Positions 19,167 through 26,650 of a stretch of 37,000 nucleotides of DNA are shown here, piece by piece (the first letter of the stretch is position 1; each line of letters opens with the position of its first letter). The stretch comes from Betaproteobacteria bacterium (lineage in GTDB: Bacteria; Pseudomonadota; Gammaproteobacteria; Burkholderiales; Rhodocyclaceae): assembly GCA_012026675.1 (NCBI GenBank), contig VEPA01000190.1:1-37000 (forward strand). Reading direction: 5' to 3'. The position numbers and the translations under genes were made by a program. Under the pieces are notes generated by a model. That model was not told the DNA's origin. It did no database searches and was given only the letters and a program-made list of their open reading frames with translations.

Positions 19167-20003
19167 ATGGCCGTCGATCACTACGAAAACTTTCCCGTGG
19201 CCTCCGTACTGTTGCCGGCGGCCTTGCGCGAACCGGTGGCGGCGATCTACTGGTTCGCCCGCCGCGCCGACGACTTCGCCGACGAAGGCGATCTCTCGCC
19301 CGAAGAGCGCCGCGCGCTGCTGGCGGCCTTTCAGGCCGAACTCGACGCCATAGAAGTCGATGCCCCCACCCAGCATCCGGTTTTCCTCCGCCTGCGGCCG
19401 GTGATCGCGAACTACCGCTTGCCGCTGCAACTCTTTCGCGACCTGCTCGATGCTTTTACGCAGGACGTGGGCAAGGACCGTTACCGCGACTTCGCCGAAC
19501 TGATGGACTACTGCCGCCGTTCGGCCGATCCTGTCGGCCGCCTGCTGCTCCATCTGTTCGGTCATGCCACGGCACGGAACCTGGAGCGCTCCGACGCAAT
19601 CTGCTCCGCCCTGCAGCTCATCAACCACTGGCAAGACATCGCCATCGATGCCGCCAAGGGCGATCGCGGCCGAATCTACCTGCCGCAAGACGACATGGCG
19701 CGTTTCGGCGTCAGCGAGGAGACGATTCTTCACCATATCGCCAGCGCCGACTTTAGAAGCTTGCTGCGCTTCCAGATCGACCGTGCCCGCGCCCTGATGC
19801 TGTCGGGCGCCCCGCTGGGCTGGGATCTGCCCGGACGCATGGGCCTGGAAATTCGTGCCATCGTCGCCGGGGGCCTGCGCGTCCTGGATAAAATCGAGGC
19901 CATTGACTACGATGTGTTCGCACGCCGGCCCAAGCTTGAATCCTTCGACTGGCCGCTGATCCTGTGGCGTTCCCTGGTCCGACCTTTGGACAACAACCGG
20001 TAA
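19167..20003 (+). CDS. hpnC: Hydroxysqualene synthase HpnC
   Basis: A 278-aa squalene/phytoene synthase-fold enzyme. HpnC converts presqualene diphosphate to hydroxysqualene in the bacterial three-enzyme squalene route. The first metal-binding motif is WFARRADDFADEGD (about residues 28-41), and the second region reads LINHWQDIAIDAAKGDRGRI followed by YLPQDDMARFGV. Assignment to HpnC rather than HpnD rests on the MAVDHYENFPVASVLLP start and the variant QDIAID motif. The ribosome-binding site is weak; TATACT at about 19150 could be a -10. It is first in the hpnCDE operon, with 7 bp to hpnD. Confidence 0.9.
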   Translation: MAVDHYENFPVASVLLPAALREPVAAIYWFARRADDFADEGDLSPEERRALLAAFQAELDAIEVDAPTQHPVFLRLRPVIANYRLPLQLFRDLLDAFTQDVGKDRYRDFAELMDYCRRSADPVGRLLLHLFGHATARNLERSDAICSALQLINHWQDIAIDAAKGDRGRIYLPQDDMARFGVSEETILHHIASADFRSLLRFQIDRARALMLSGAPLGWDLPGRMGLEIRAIVAGGLRVLDKIEAIDYDVFARRPKLESFDWPLILWRSLVRPLDNNR

Positions 20004-20010
20004 ATTCGCC

Positions 20011-20844
20011 GTGACCCCTGACGAATACTGCCAAGACCGCGCCGCCGCCAGCGGTTCCAGCTTCTACTACAGTTTCCTCTTCCTCGAACCGCGCCGGCGC
20101 CAGGCGATCACGGCGCTGTATGCCTTCTGCCGCGAGGTCGACGACGTAGTCGATGAATGCCCCGACGCCGCAGTCGCGCGCACCAAGCTCGACTGGTGGC
20201 GCGGCGAAGTCGCCGCGCTTTACGTGGGGCGCCCCAGCCACCCGGTAACGAAGGCCCTGGCCGGCTCGCTCAAGGAATTCCACCTGCCGCAGGAACAACT
20301 GCTGGAAATCATCGACGGCATGGAGATGGATCTCGACCAGGTCCGCTATGCCGACTTCAAGGCGCTGCATCTCTACTGCTACCGCGTCGCCAGCGTGGTC
20401 GGCCTGCTCGCCGCGGAAATCTTCGGCTACCGCGAGCGCCAGACGCTCAAGTATGCCCACGACCTGGGGCTGGCCTTCCAGCTCACCAATATCATCCGCG
20501 ATGTCGGCGAAGACGCCCGCCGCGGCCGCATCTACCTGCCGCAGGACGAACTTGCACGCTTCGGTGTGGCCGAGGTCGATCTCGTCGACGCGCGCTACAG
20601 CGACAGTTTCCGCGAATTGATGGAGTTCCAGGTCGAGCGTGCCCAGGCCACCTACCGCCAGGCCTTTGCCCAGCTCCCGGCCACCGACCGCAAGGCGCAG
20701 CGCGCCGGCCTGGTCATGGCTGCGATCTATCGCGCCACGCTCGACGAGATCGTGCGCGACAAATTCCGCGTGCTCGACCAGCGCATCTCCCTGCCGCCGC
20801 TGCGCAAGCTCTGGCTGGCGGGCAGGACCTGGTTCCTGGCGTGA
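20011..20844 (+). CDS. hpnD: Presqualene diphosphate synthase HpnD
   Basis: A 277-aa enzyme that condenses two farnesyl diphosphates into presqualene diphosphate. Both Asp-rich motifs are intact: CREVDDVVDE near residue 42 and NIIRDVGEDARRGRIYLPQDEL near 160. SSFYYSFLFLEPRRRQAI near the N-terminus is typical of the family. The start is GTG at 20011. It is the second gene of hpnCDE; the cytosolic or membrane-associated product feeds HpnC. Confidence 0.93.
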   Translation: MTPDEYCQDRAAASGSSFYYSFLFLEPRRRQAITALYAFCREVDDVVDECPDAAVARTKLDWWRGEVAALYVGRPSHPVTKALAGSLKEFHLPQEQLLEIIDGMEMDLDQVRYADFKALHLYCYRVASVVGLLAAEIFGYRERQTLKYAHDLGLAFQLTNIIRDVGEDARRGRIYLPQDELARFGVAEVDLVDARYSDSFRELMEFQVERAQATYRQAFAQLPATDRKAQRAGLVMAAIYRATLDEIVRDKFRVLDQRISLPPLRKLWLAGRTWFLA

Positions 20845-20878
20845 AGCCACAAGAAACATTGGTTCCGAGGCTATCGGC

Positions 20879-22135
20879 TTGAATACCGCCGTCATCGGCG
20901 CCGGCTATGCCGGCATGGCGGCGGCCGTCGAACTCGCCGCCGCCGGGCGGCAGGTCGAGGTGTTCGAGGCCTCGCGCGTGCTAGGCGGCCGCGCGCGCAC
21001 GGCGCAGTTCGACGGCTTCAGCGTCGATAACGGCCAGCACATCCTGGTCGGTGCCTATACCGAAACCCTGCGCCTGATGCGCGCCGTCGGTGCAGATCCG
21101 GATGTCCTGCTCAAGCGCACGCCGCTGCGCTTCGAGTTCCCCGGTGAATTCCGGATGAGTGCGCCGCGCTTGCCGGCACCTCTGCATACGGCTTTTGCAC
21201 TGCTCCTGGCGCAGGGCCTCGACTGGCGCGAAAAGTGGGCGGCCATCCGCCTCATGCAGGGCTTGCGCGCCAGCCAATTCCGCATCGAGCCGGACATCAC
21301 CGTGACAAAATGGCTGGACAGCAACAATACGCCGTCCCGCCAGCGCCGACTCTTGTGGGAACCCTTGTGCGTCGCCGCCTTGAACACGCCGGCCGCGCGC
21401 GCCTCGGCACAGGTGCTGGCGAATGTGCTACGCGACAGCCTCGGCGGCATCCGCGAGGCAAGCGACCTGTTGCTGCCCCAAGTGAATCTTTCCGCGCTGT
21501 TTCCCGATCCGGCGGCGAAGTTCGTCGCCGCGCAAGGTGGAACCGTGCATCTGGGCCGTCGCGTCACTGCGTTGCGCTGCGAGGTCGATGGCTGGCGCAT
21601 CGAAGACGCCGGTCCCTATGCCCACGTCGTGCTGGCCGTGGCGCCGTATCACCTCGCCGCGCTGGTACCGGTGCTGGCATCGCGGGTGGCGCATCTGGAC
21701 TGGGAACCCATCGTCACCAGCTATTTCAATTATCCCGCCACGGTACGCCTGCCGCAAGCCATGCTCGGCGTCGATGCCGGACTCGCCCAATGGCTGTTCG
21801 ACCGCGGCGCCCTGTGCGGGCAACATGGCCTGGTCGCCGCCGTGATCAGCGCCCGCGGCCGGCACCTGGAACTGCCTACGGCCGAACTGGAACGCGGCAT
21901 CCACGAGGAAATTGCCCGCGTGGTGCCCGGGCTGCCGGCCCCGCGGGCGGTGCAGACCATCACCGAAAAGCGCGCCACCTTCGCCTGCGTGCCGAACCTG
22001 CAACGGCCGCGGACGAGCACCGAAAGCCCTGGCCTGTGGCTGGCCGGCGACTACGTCGCGAGCGATTATCCGGCGACCCTCGAAGCCGCCGTGCGCAGCG
22101 GCGTCGCCGCCGCGCAGGCAATACTTGCCGCCTGA
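20879..22135 (+). CDS. hpnE: Hydroxysqualene dehydroxylase HpnE
   Basis: A 418-aa FAD-dependent amine-oxidase-like enzyme that reduces hydroxysqualene to squalene. The N-terminal dinucleotide fold is clear (AVIGAGYAGMAAAVELAAAG...VEVFEAS), followed by LGGRARTAQFDGFSVDNGQHILVGAY, and a C-terminal FAD segment GLWLAGDYVASDYPATLEAAVRSG. The start is TTG at 20879 with GAGG upstream, because the Rossmann strand begins directly after it. It completes the FPP-to-squalene set. No squalene-hopene cyclase is in the window, so whether the end product is hopanoid or another triterpenoid is not shown here. Confidence 0.92.
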   Translation: MNTAVIGAGYAGMAAAVELAAAGRQVEVFEASRVLGGRARTAQFDGFSVDNGQHILVGAYTETLRLMRAVGADPDVLLKRTPLRFEFPGEFRMSAPRLPAPLHTAFALLLAQGLDWREKWAAIRLMQGLRASQFRIEPDITVTKWLDSNNTPSRQRRLLWEPLCVAALNTPAARASAQVLANVLRDSLGGIREASDLLLPQVNLSALFPDPAAKFVAAQGGTVHLGRRVTALRCEVDGWRIEDAGPYAHVVLAVAPYHLAALVPVLASRVAHLDWEPIVTSYFNYPATVRLPQAMLGVDAGLAQWLFDRGALCGQHGLVAAVISARGRHLELPTAELERGIHEEIARVVPGLPAPRAVQTITEKRATFACVPNLQRPRTSTESPGLWLAGDYVASDYPATLEAAVRSGVAAAQAILAA

Positions 22136-22140
22136 ATCGG

Positions 22141-22812
22141 TTAGCTGTCGAGCCGCCCGCCAACCAGCCGCAGCGTGCGCCCGCAGCGATGCGCCAGCGC
22201 CTCGTCGTGGGTTACCAGGATCAGCGTGGTGCCCGCTTCCGAATTCATGGCGAACATGAGGTCGATGATCTGGGCGCCGGTCGCGGCATCGAGGTTGCCG
22301 GTCGGCTCGTCGGCCAGCAGCAGTTGCGGCCGCATGGCAAAAGCGCGCGCCAGCGCCACGCGCTGCTGCTCGCCGCCGGACAGGTGCTTGGGATAGTGTC
22401 CGAAACGCTCGCCCAGTCCAACCCGGGCCAGCATCGCCTCCGACTTCGCGCGCGCATCGGCACGGCCGGCAAGTTCCAGCGGCAGCATGGTGTTATCCAG
22501 CGCGGTCAGCGCCGGCAGCAACTGGAAGGACTGGAAGACGAAGCCGAGCAGCCGGCCGCGCAGTTCGGCGCGCGCATCTTCGTCGAGCGCGGCGAGATCC
22601 TGTCCGCCCAGATGCACGGTGCCGGACGAAGGCAGGTCGAGGCCGGCCATCAGTCCAAGCAGCGTCGATTTGCCCGAGCCGGAAGCGCCGACGATGGCCA
22701 CCGCCTCGCCCGCCGTCACGGCAAAGGAAATCTCGTGCAGAATCGTGAGCGTGCCGTCGCCGCTGGGTACGACCTTGCCCAATGCTGCCACATCGATCAC
22801 CGTGTCCGTCAT
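22141..22812 (-). CDS. ybbA: ABC transporter ATP-binding protein, LolD/YbbA-like
   Basis: A 223-aa ATPase of the MacB/LolD/YbbA group. Motifs: Walker A GASGSGKST, Q-loop FVFQSFQLLPALTALDN, signature [15 protein letters not shown], Walker B LLLADEPTGNLD and H-loop VTHDEAL. This group powers lipoprotein or peptide extraction with FtsX-like permeases. No such permease is next to it: downstream it converges on hpnE with a 5-bp gap. The divergent pairing with tesA repeats the E. coli ybbA/tesA arrangement, which is why I use that name. ATG 22812 (MTDTVI) is preceded by AAAGG; an upstream in-frame ATG at 22830 would overlap the tesA start. Confidence 0.82.
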   Translation of the reverse strand: MTDTVIDVAALGKVVPSGDGTLTILHEISFAVTAGEAVAIVGASGSGKSTLLGLMAGLDLPSSGTVHLGGQDLAALDEDARAELRGRLLGFVFQSFQLLPALTALDNTMLPLELAGRADARAKSEAMLARVGLGERFGHYPKHLSGGEQQRVALARAFAMRPQLLLADEPTGNLDAATGAQIIDLMFAMNSEAGTTLILVTHDEALAHRCGRTLRLVGGRLDS

Positions 22813-22828
22813 CAGACCTTTTTCAACC

Positions 22829-23443
22829 ATGTTCAAGAAGCTTGCCTCCTGTTTTCTGCTGCTGTTGTGCTGCAGCCTGCCGGCCATGGCCGCGGAAAAG
22901 CGCATCCTGGTCTACGGCGACAGTCTCTCTGCGGGCTTCGGCATTGCTGTCAGCCAGAGCTGGCCAGCCCTGCTCGGACAGCGGCTGCAGGCCCAGGGTT
23001 CCCGCTACACGGTCAGCAATGCCAGCATCAGCGGCGAAACCACGGCCGGCGGGCGGGCACGCTTTGCCGCCGCACTGGACCAGTTCAAGCCGGCCATCGT
23101 GATCCTTGCACTCGGTGCCAACGACGGCCTGCGCGGCCTGCCGGTCGCCGCCATGGAGGACAACCTGGCCTTCATGGTCAAGCTGGCCAAAAAACAAAAA
23201 GCACGGGTGCTGCTGGTGGGCATGCACCTGCCACCCAATTACGGGCAGAAGTACACCGGCGAATTCGATGCCGCCTTCCGCGACCTCGCCAAACGGGAAA
23301 AAATTGCCCTGCTGCCCTTCCTGCTGGAACCCATTGCGCTGGACCGCGCCGCCTACCAGGCCGACGGCCTGCATCCGACCGCCGCCGCGCAGCCAAAGCT
23401 TCTCGATCACGTCTGGAGCGCCCTGCAACCGCTGCTCGGCTGA
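22829..23443 (+). CDS. tesA: Exported GDSL esterase / acyl-CoA thioesterase I (TesA)
   Basis: A 204-aa SGNH hydrolase with signal peptide MFKKLASCFLLLLCCSLPAMA|AE. Block I is YGDSLSAGFGI with nucleophile S32, block III LALGANDGLRG, and block V DGLHPTAAAQ with the catalytic Asp and His near residues 180-183. The family hydrolyses acyl-CoA, lysophospholipids and aryl esters in the periplasm. The start lies 16 bp from that of divergent ybbA, so the two promoters must overlap coding sequence. mnmH follows 19 bp downstream and is probably co-transcribed. Confidence 0.92.
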   Translation: MFKKLASCFLLLLCCSLPAMAAEKRILVYGDSLSAGFGIAVSQSWPALLGQRLQAQGSRYTVSNASISGETTAGGRARFAAALDQFKPAIVILALGANDGLRGLPVAAMEDNLAFMVKLAKKQKARVLLVGMHLPPNYGQKYTGEFDAAFRDLAKREKIALLPFLLEPIALDRAAYQADGLHPTAAAQPKLLDHVWSALQPLLG

Positions 23444-23462
23444 TGCGCTGTGCCTGAAATCC

Positions 23463-24524
23463 ATGTCTGAAAAATTGCCCAAGGGAGTGGCGACGGTAGC
23501 ACACCTCGCCGAATTCGACGCCATCATCGACGCGCGCGCGCCGGGCGAGTTCGCCGAGGACCACCTGCCGGGAGCCGTCAGCATGCCGGTGCTTGACGAC
23601 GATGAGCGCGCCCGGGTCGGCACGCTGTACAAGCAGGTCTCGGTGTTCGAGGCGAAAAAGCTCGGCGCGGCCCTGGTGTCGAGAAACATTGCGCGCCATA
23701 TCGAGCAACACTTGCTCGACAAGCCCAAAAGCTGGCGACCGCTGGTCTATTGCTGGCGCGGCGGCCAGCGCAGCGGCGCCTTCACCCACATCCTGCGCGA
23801 AATCGGCTGGGACGCGCATCGCGTTCTGGGCGGCTACAAGAGCTGGCGTCAGCATGTCATCGAGCAACTGACAGTGCTGCCGCCGCAAGTGAAATTCCGC
23901 GTCGTCAGCGGCGCCACGGGCAGCGGCAAGAGCCGCCTGCTGGAAGCCATCGCCGCGCGCGGCGGGCAGATCCTGCACCTCGAGGAATTGGCTGCCCACA
24001 AGGGTTCGGTATTGGGCAACCTGCCGGGACAGCCTCAACCGGCGCAGAAGGGCTTCGAGTCGCAACTGCTGGCGGCATTGTCGGCGCTGGACCTGGCGCA
24101 GCCGGTATTCGTCGAGGCCGAAAGCCGCAAGATAGGCCGCCTGCAACTCCCTGACGCCCTGCTCGAAGCCATCCGCGGCGCTCCAGGCCTGCGCATCGAT
24201 GCGTCGATTCAGGCCCGGGTCGAATTCCTCCTGCACGACTACGACTACGCCGTCGCCGATCCGGCCTGGCTGGTCGAGCGTTTGCAGCATCTCAAAGGCC
24301 TGCAGAGCAGGGAAACCCTGGAACGCTGGCAGGCACTGATCGCCGCCGGGGACTTCCCGACCCTGGTCGAAGAACTGCTGACGCAGCACTACGACCCGCT
24401 CTATCAGCGTTCGCAGACGCACAACTACAATTCGTTCGACGCTGCCACCCGCTATGCCGCTAATCGTCTAGACGCGGCCGCACTCGACCGGCTCGCCGCT
24501 GAAATTCTCGCCGCATCTGCCTGA
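23463..24524 (+). CDS. mnmH: tRNA 2-selenouridine synthase
   Basis: A 353-aa cytosolic enzyme (SelU/YbbB) that replaces sulfur with selenium in 2-thiouridine at tRNA wobble position 34, using selenophosphate and geranyl-PP as cofactors. An N-terminal rhodanese domain carries the active Cys in VYCWRGGQRS (C97, the same number as in E. coli). A P-loop, SGATGSGKS, occupies residues ~149-157, and ESRKIGRLQLP follows in the C-terminal half. The start ATG 23463 has no strong ribosome-binding site; coupling to tesA is possible. The selenophosphate synthetase gene (selD) is not in the window. Confidence 0.92.
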   Translation: MSEKLPKGVATVAHLAEFDAIIDARAPGEFAEDHLPGAVSMPVLDDDERARVGTLYKQVSVFEAKKLGAALVSRNIARHIEQHLLDKPKSWRPLVYCWRGGQRSGAFTHILREIGWDAHRVLGGYKSWRQHVIEQLTVLPPQVKFRVVSGATGSGKSRLLEAIAARGGQILHLEELAAHKGSVLGNLPGQPQPAQKGFESQLLAALSALDLAQPVFVEAESRKIGRLQLPDALLEAIRGAPGLRIDASIQARVEFLLHDYDYAVADPAWLVERLQHLKGLQSRETLERWQALIAAGDFPTLVEELLTQHYDPLYQRSQTHNYNSFDAATRYAANRLDAAALDRLAAEILAASA

Positions 24525-24613
24525 AACGGTGCCTGAAGCGGTGCCTGAAGCGCTGCGCATGGCTGCCGATTTCCGGGACCTGCACATTGCATGCAGTCCA
24601 TCAAGGGGCCGTG

Positions 24614-25147
24614 CTACCCAGGCAGCATGAGCCCCGTGCGCTTCGTCGCACATAGCCGCTGTACCATCGCCGACCGCGGAGTTGCGACCTCCCCCTGCTC
24701 GAACGCGACCACCGTCAGCCGCCCGCGCACGACATCCAGCAATTCGCCCGGACGCAGCAGAAACGCCGGATTGGAGGGTTTGCCGAAACGCTCGTTGCCG
24801 GCCATGAAAGTTTCGTAGATCAGCACGCCATCCACGGCCAAGGCGTCCAGCAGATGCGGAAACAGCGGCCGAAACAGATAATTGGTGACGACAATGCCAT
24901 CGAACTTGCGTCCGCGGTACGGCCAGGCATCTCCCTCGAGATCGGCCGCATGGGTTCTTATTCCCGGTGCCGCTCCTGAAATCTCGGCCAGGGCATCGAC
25001 GTCGCGGTCGACCGCCTCTACCCTGTATCCTGCTGCATGCAGGAGCAGGGAATGCCGGCCCCTACCGCAGGCAAGATCAAGGACATCCCCGCCCGACTTG
25101 ATGTACGGCAGGAAGCGTTCCACCCAAAGTGATGATTTTTCGCTCAT
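24614..25147 (-). CDS. SAM-dependent methyltransferase, class I, small TehB-like
   Basis: A 177-aa Rossmann-fold methyltransferase. The SAM-binding motif I is VLDLACGRGRHSLLL, with an acidic residue after the next strand (VEAVDRD) and motif IV-like FDGIVVTNYLFRP. The order resembles TehB/UbiE-like small-molecule methyltransferases, but the substrate cannot be read from sequence. The ATG at 25147 (MSEKSSLW) is my choice; a TTG 9 bp upstream would add three residues. It is divergent from the hemerythrin cyclase by 69 bp. The 89 bp between its 3' end and mnmH contain a 12-bp tandem duplication (24527-24550) and no gene. Confidence 0.8.
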   Translation of the reverse strand: MSEKSSLWVERFLPYIKSGGDVLDLACGRGRHSLLLHAAGYRVEAVDRDVDALAEISGAAPGIRTHAADLEGDAWPYRGRKFDGIVVTNYLFRPLFPHLLDALAVDGVLIYETFMAGNERFGKPSNPAFLLRPGELLDVVRGRLTVVAFEQGEVATPRSAMVQRLCATKRTGLMLPG

Positions 25148-25216
25148 ATTTGTCAAGTGTCAGGTATCATTTTGCATCCAAACCACTGCGCCGGCCATTC
25201 TTCGAACTCTGAGCAC

Positions 25217-26557
25217 ATGACTGCAAGACCAGGCACCCCGCAGGACATCTCACAGGACAGTAGCGATGCCCTGCGTGAACGGCTTTATACGACCACCAAA
25301 GCCTACAGCCGCTTCGTGCCGCATCAATTCCTCAACCTGCTGGGGATCGAGGATATACGCAAGGTCGAACTTGGCCAGCAGGTCGAGCGCAAGATGACGG
25401 TGCTGTTTGCCGACATCCGCAGTTTCACCGCGCTGTCGGAGACCATGAGCCCGCAGGAGAACTTCAACTTTCTCAATTCCTACCTGATCCAGATGGAACC
25501 GGTGATCGCCGCCCATGGCGGCTTCATCGACAAGTACATTGGCGATGCCATCATGGCCCTGTTTCCCGAATCGCCCGATCAGGCCTTGCATTGCAGCCAG
25601 GCGATGCTGCAACGCCTCGAAGAATACAATGACGGTCGCCAGCGCGCCGGCTATCGTCCGATCAGGATCGGCATCGGCATCAATACCGGAATCGTCATCC
25701 TCGGCACCGTTGGCGGTGCCCAGCGCATGGATGGCACCGTGATCGGCGACGCAGTCAATCTCGCGGCACGCATGGAGCGCATGACCAAAGAATACCGGGC
25801 ATCCGTGCTGATCAGCGAATATACCCTGTACTCCCTTGACCGGCCGGAACTCTGGTCGATCCGCTTTCTTGATCGGACCCGCGTTCGCGGCAAGCAGGGC
25901 ACACAGTCGGTATTCGAAGTGTTCAATTGCGAGCCTCGCGCGTTGCGGGAGGCCAAGCTGCTTCACCAGAAGCACTTCGACCAGGCCCTCGCCTACTATC
26001 ATGTCGACGATATCCTCGGTGCCCGCGAGCAACTCCTGACCTACATCGCCATGGTCCCGGACGACACAGCCGCCCATGTCTATCTCGAACGCTGCGAGAC
26101 CTCCAATGACGCGCTCGACAACTTGCAGGCCGAGCTGCCTTATGTCTGGCGTGATGAATACACCATCGGTTTGGGCATTGTCGATGAGGCGCACAAAAGC
26201 CTGTTGACCGATATGAACGAGCTGGTCAGCACGATCAAGGACGGCGCGCTGAGCCAGGCTCCTCCGCTGCTGACGCGCATTCAGTCCGCCGCGTCCCGCG
26301 ATTTCATGAACGAGCGGCAATTGATGGAGGAAGACGGCTATCCCTTCGTCGAATTGCACACACGCCAGCACGAGCGCTTTTTTGAATTCCTTGCCGATTT
26401 GCAGCACGAGATCGAGCTTGGAGAAAAGGATCGGGTCTATCTGGCCTTTCGCGTCAAGCGCTTGCTGACCGGCTGGCTGGTCAACCATTTGCTCAGCGCC
26501 GATCGTCACTACGGTAATTACCGGAACAACCGGCGCGCCAAAGCGGCCGTAATTTAG
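25217..26557 (+). CDS. Class III adenylate cyclase fused to a hemerythrin-like domain
   Basis: A 446-aa cytosolic protein. The cyclase domain spans about residues 50-230, with metal-binding D66 (VLFADIRSFT) and D110 (YIGDAIM), K106 and T174 at the purine-specifying positions (Lys-Thr, as in class IIIb adenylate cyclases), and transition-state N181 and R185 (NLAAR). A short TPR-like linker ends LERCE near 300. The hemerythrin domain runs from ~310, with ligand-pattern residues H326, E366, H381, H385, H424 and D429; position 362, where bacteriohemerythrins have His, is Asp. Spacing otherwise matches the family. Inferred role: oxygen-, NO- or redox-controlled cAMP synthesis. ATG 25217 is chosen over GTG 25157 because the extra 20 residues look non-coding. 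Stop is TAG. Confidence 0.85.
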   Translation: MTARPGTPQDISQDSSDALRERLYTTTKAYSRFVPHQFLNLLGIEDIRKVELGQQVERKMTVLFADIRSFTALSETMSPQENFNFLNSYLIQMEPVIAAHGGFIDKYIGDAIMALFPESPDQALHCSQAMLQRLEEYNDGRQRAGYRPIRIGIGINTGIVILGTVGGAQRMDGTVIGDAVNLAARMERMTKEYRASVLISEYTLYSLDRPELWSIRFLDRTRVRGKQGTQSVFEVFNCEPRALREAKLLHQKHFDQALAYYHVDDILGAREQLLTYIAMVPDDTAAHVYLERCETSNDALDNLQAELPYVWRDEYTIGLGIVDEAHKSLLTDMNELVSTIKDGALSQAPPLLTRIQSAASRDFMNERQLMEEDGYPFVELHTRQHERFFEFLADLQHEIELGEKDRVYLAFRVKRLLTGWLVNHLLSADRHYGNYRNNRRAKAAVI

Positions 26558-26564
26558 GCTATTG

Positions 26565-26584
26565 CCCCGGTTTCGCAGCCGGGG
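26565..26584 (+). other. Hairpin between the hemerythrin cyclase gene and pat
   Basis: A 6-bp GC stem, CCCCGG / CCGGGG, with an 8-nt loop starts 7 bp after the cyclase stop. AAGGTG follows instead of a T-run, so a full terminator is unlikely; partial attenuation between the two genes is possible. Confidence 0.35.
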
Positions 26585-26650
26585 AAGGTGTTATGCTGCG
26601 CCGCACCATCCGACACGCCATACGCCCCACCGCCGCCGCGGAGCGCCATC

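Noticed and set aside
24527-24550. Tandem 12-bp duplication after mnmH
   Set aside because: Only two copies, non-coding and without further structure; probably replication slippage.
24468-24653. Short minus-strand frame between mnmH and the methyltransferase
   Set aside because: It overlaps the mnmH end and has no start signal or recognisable sequence.
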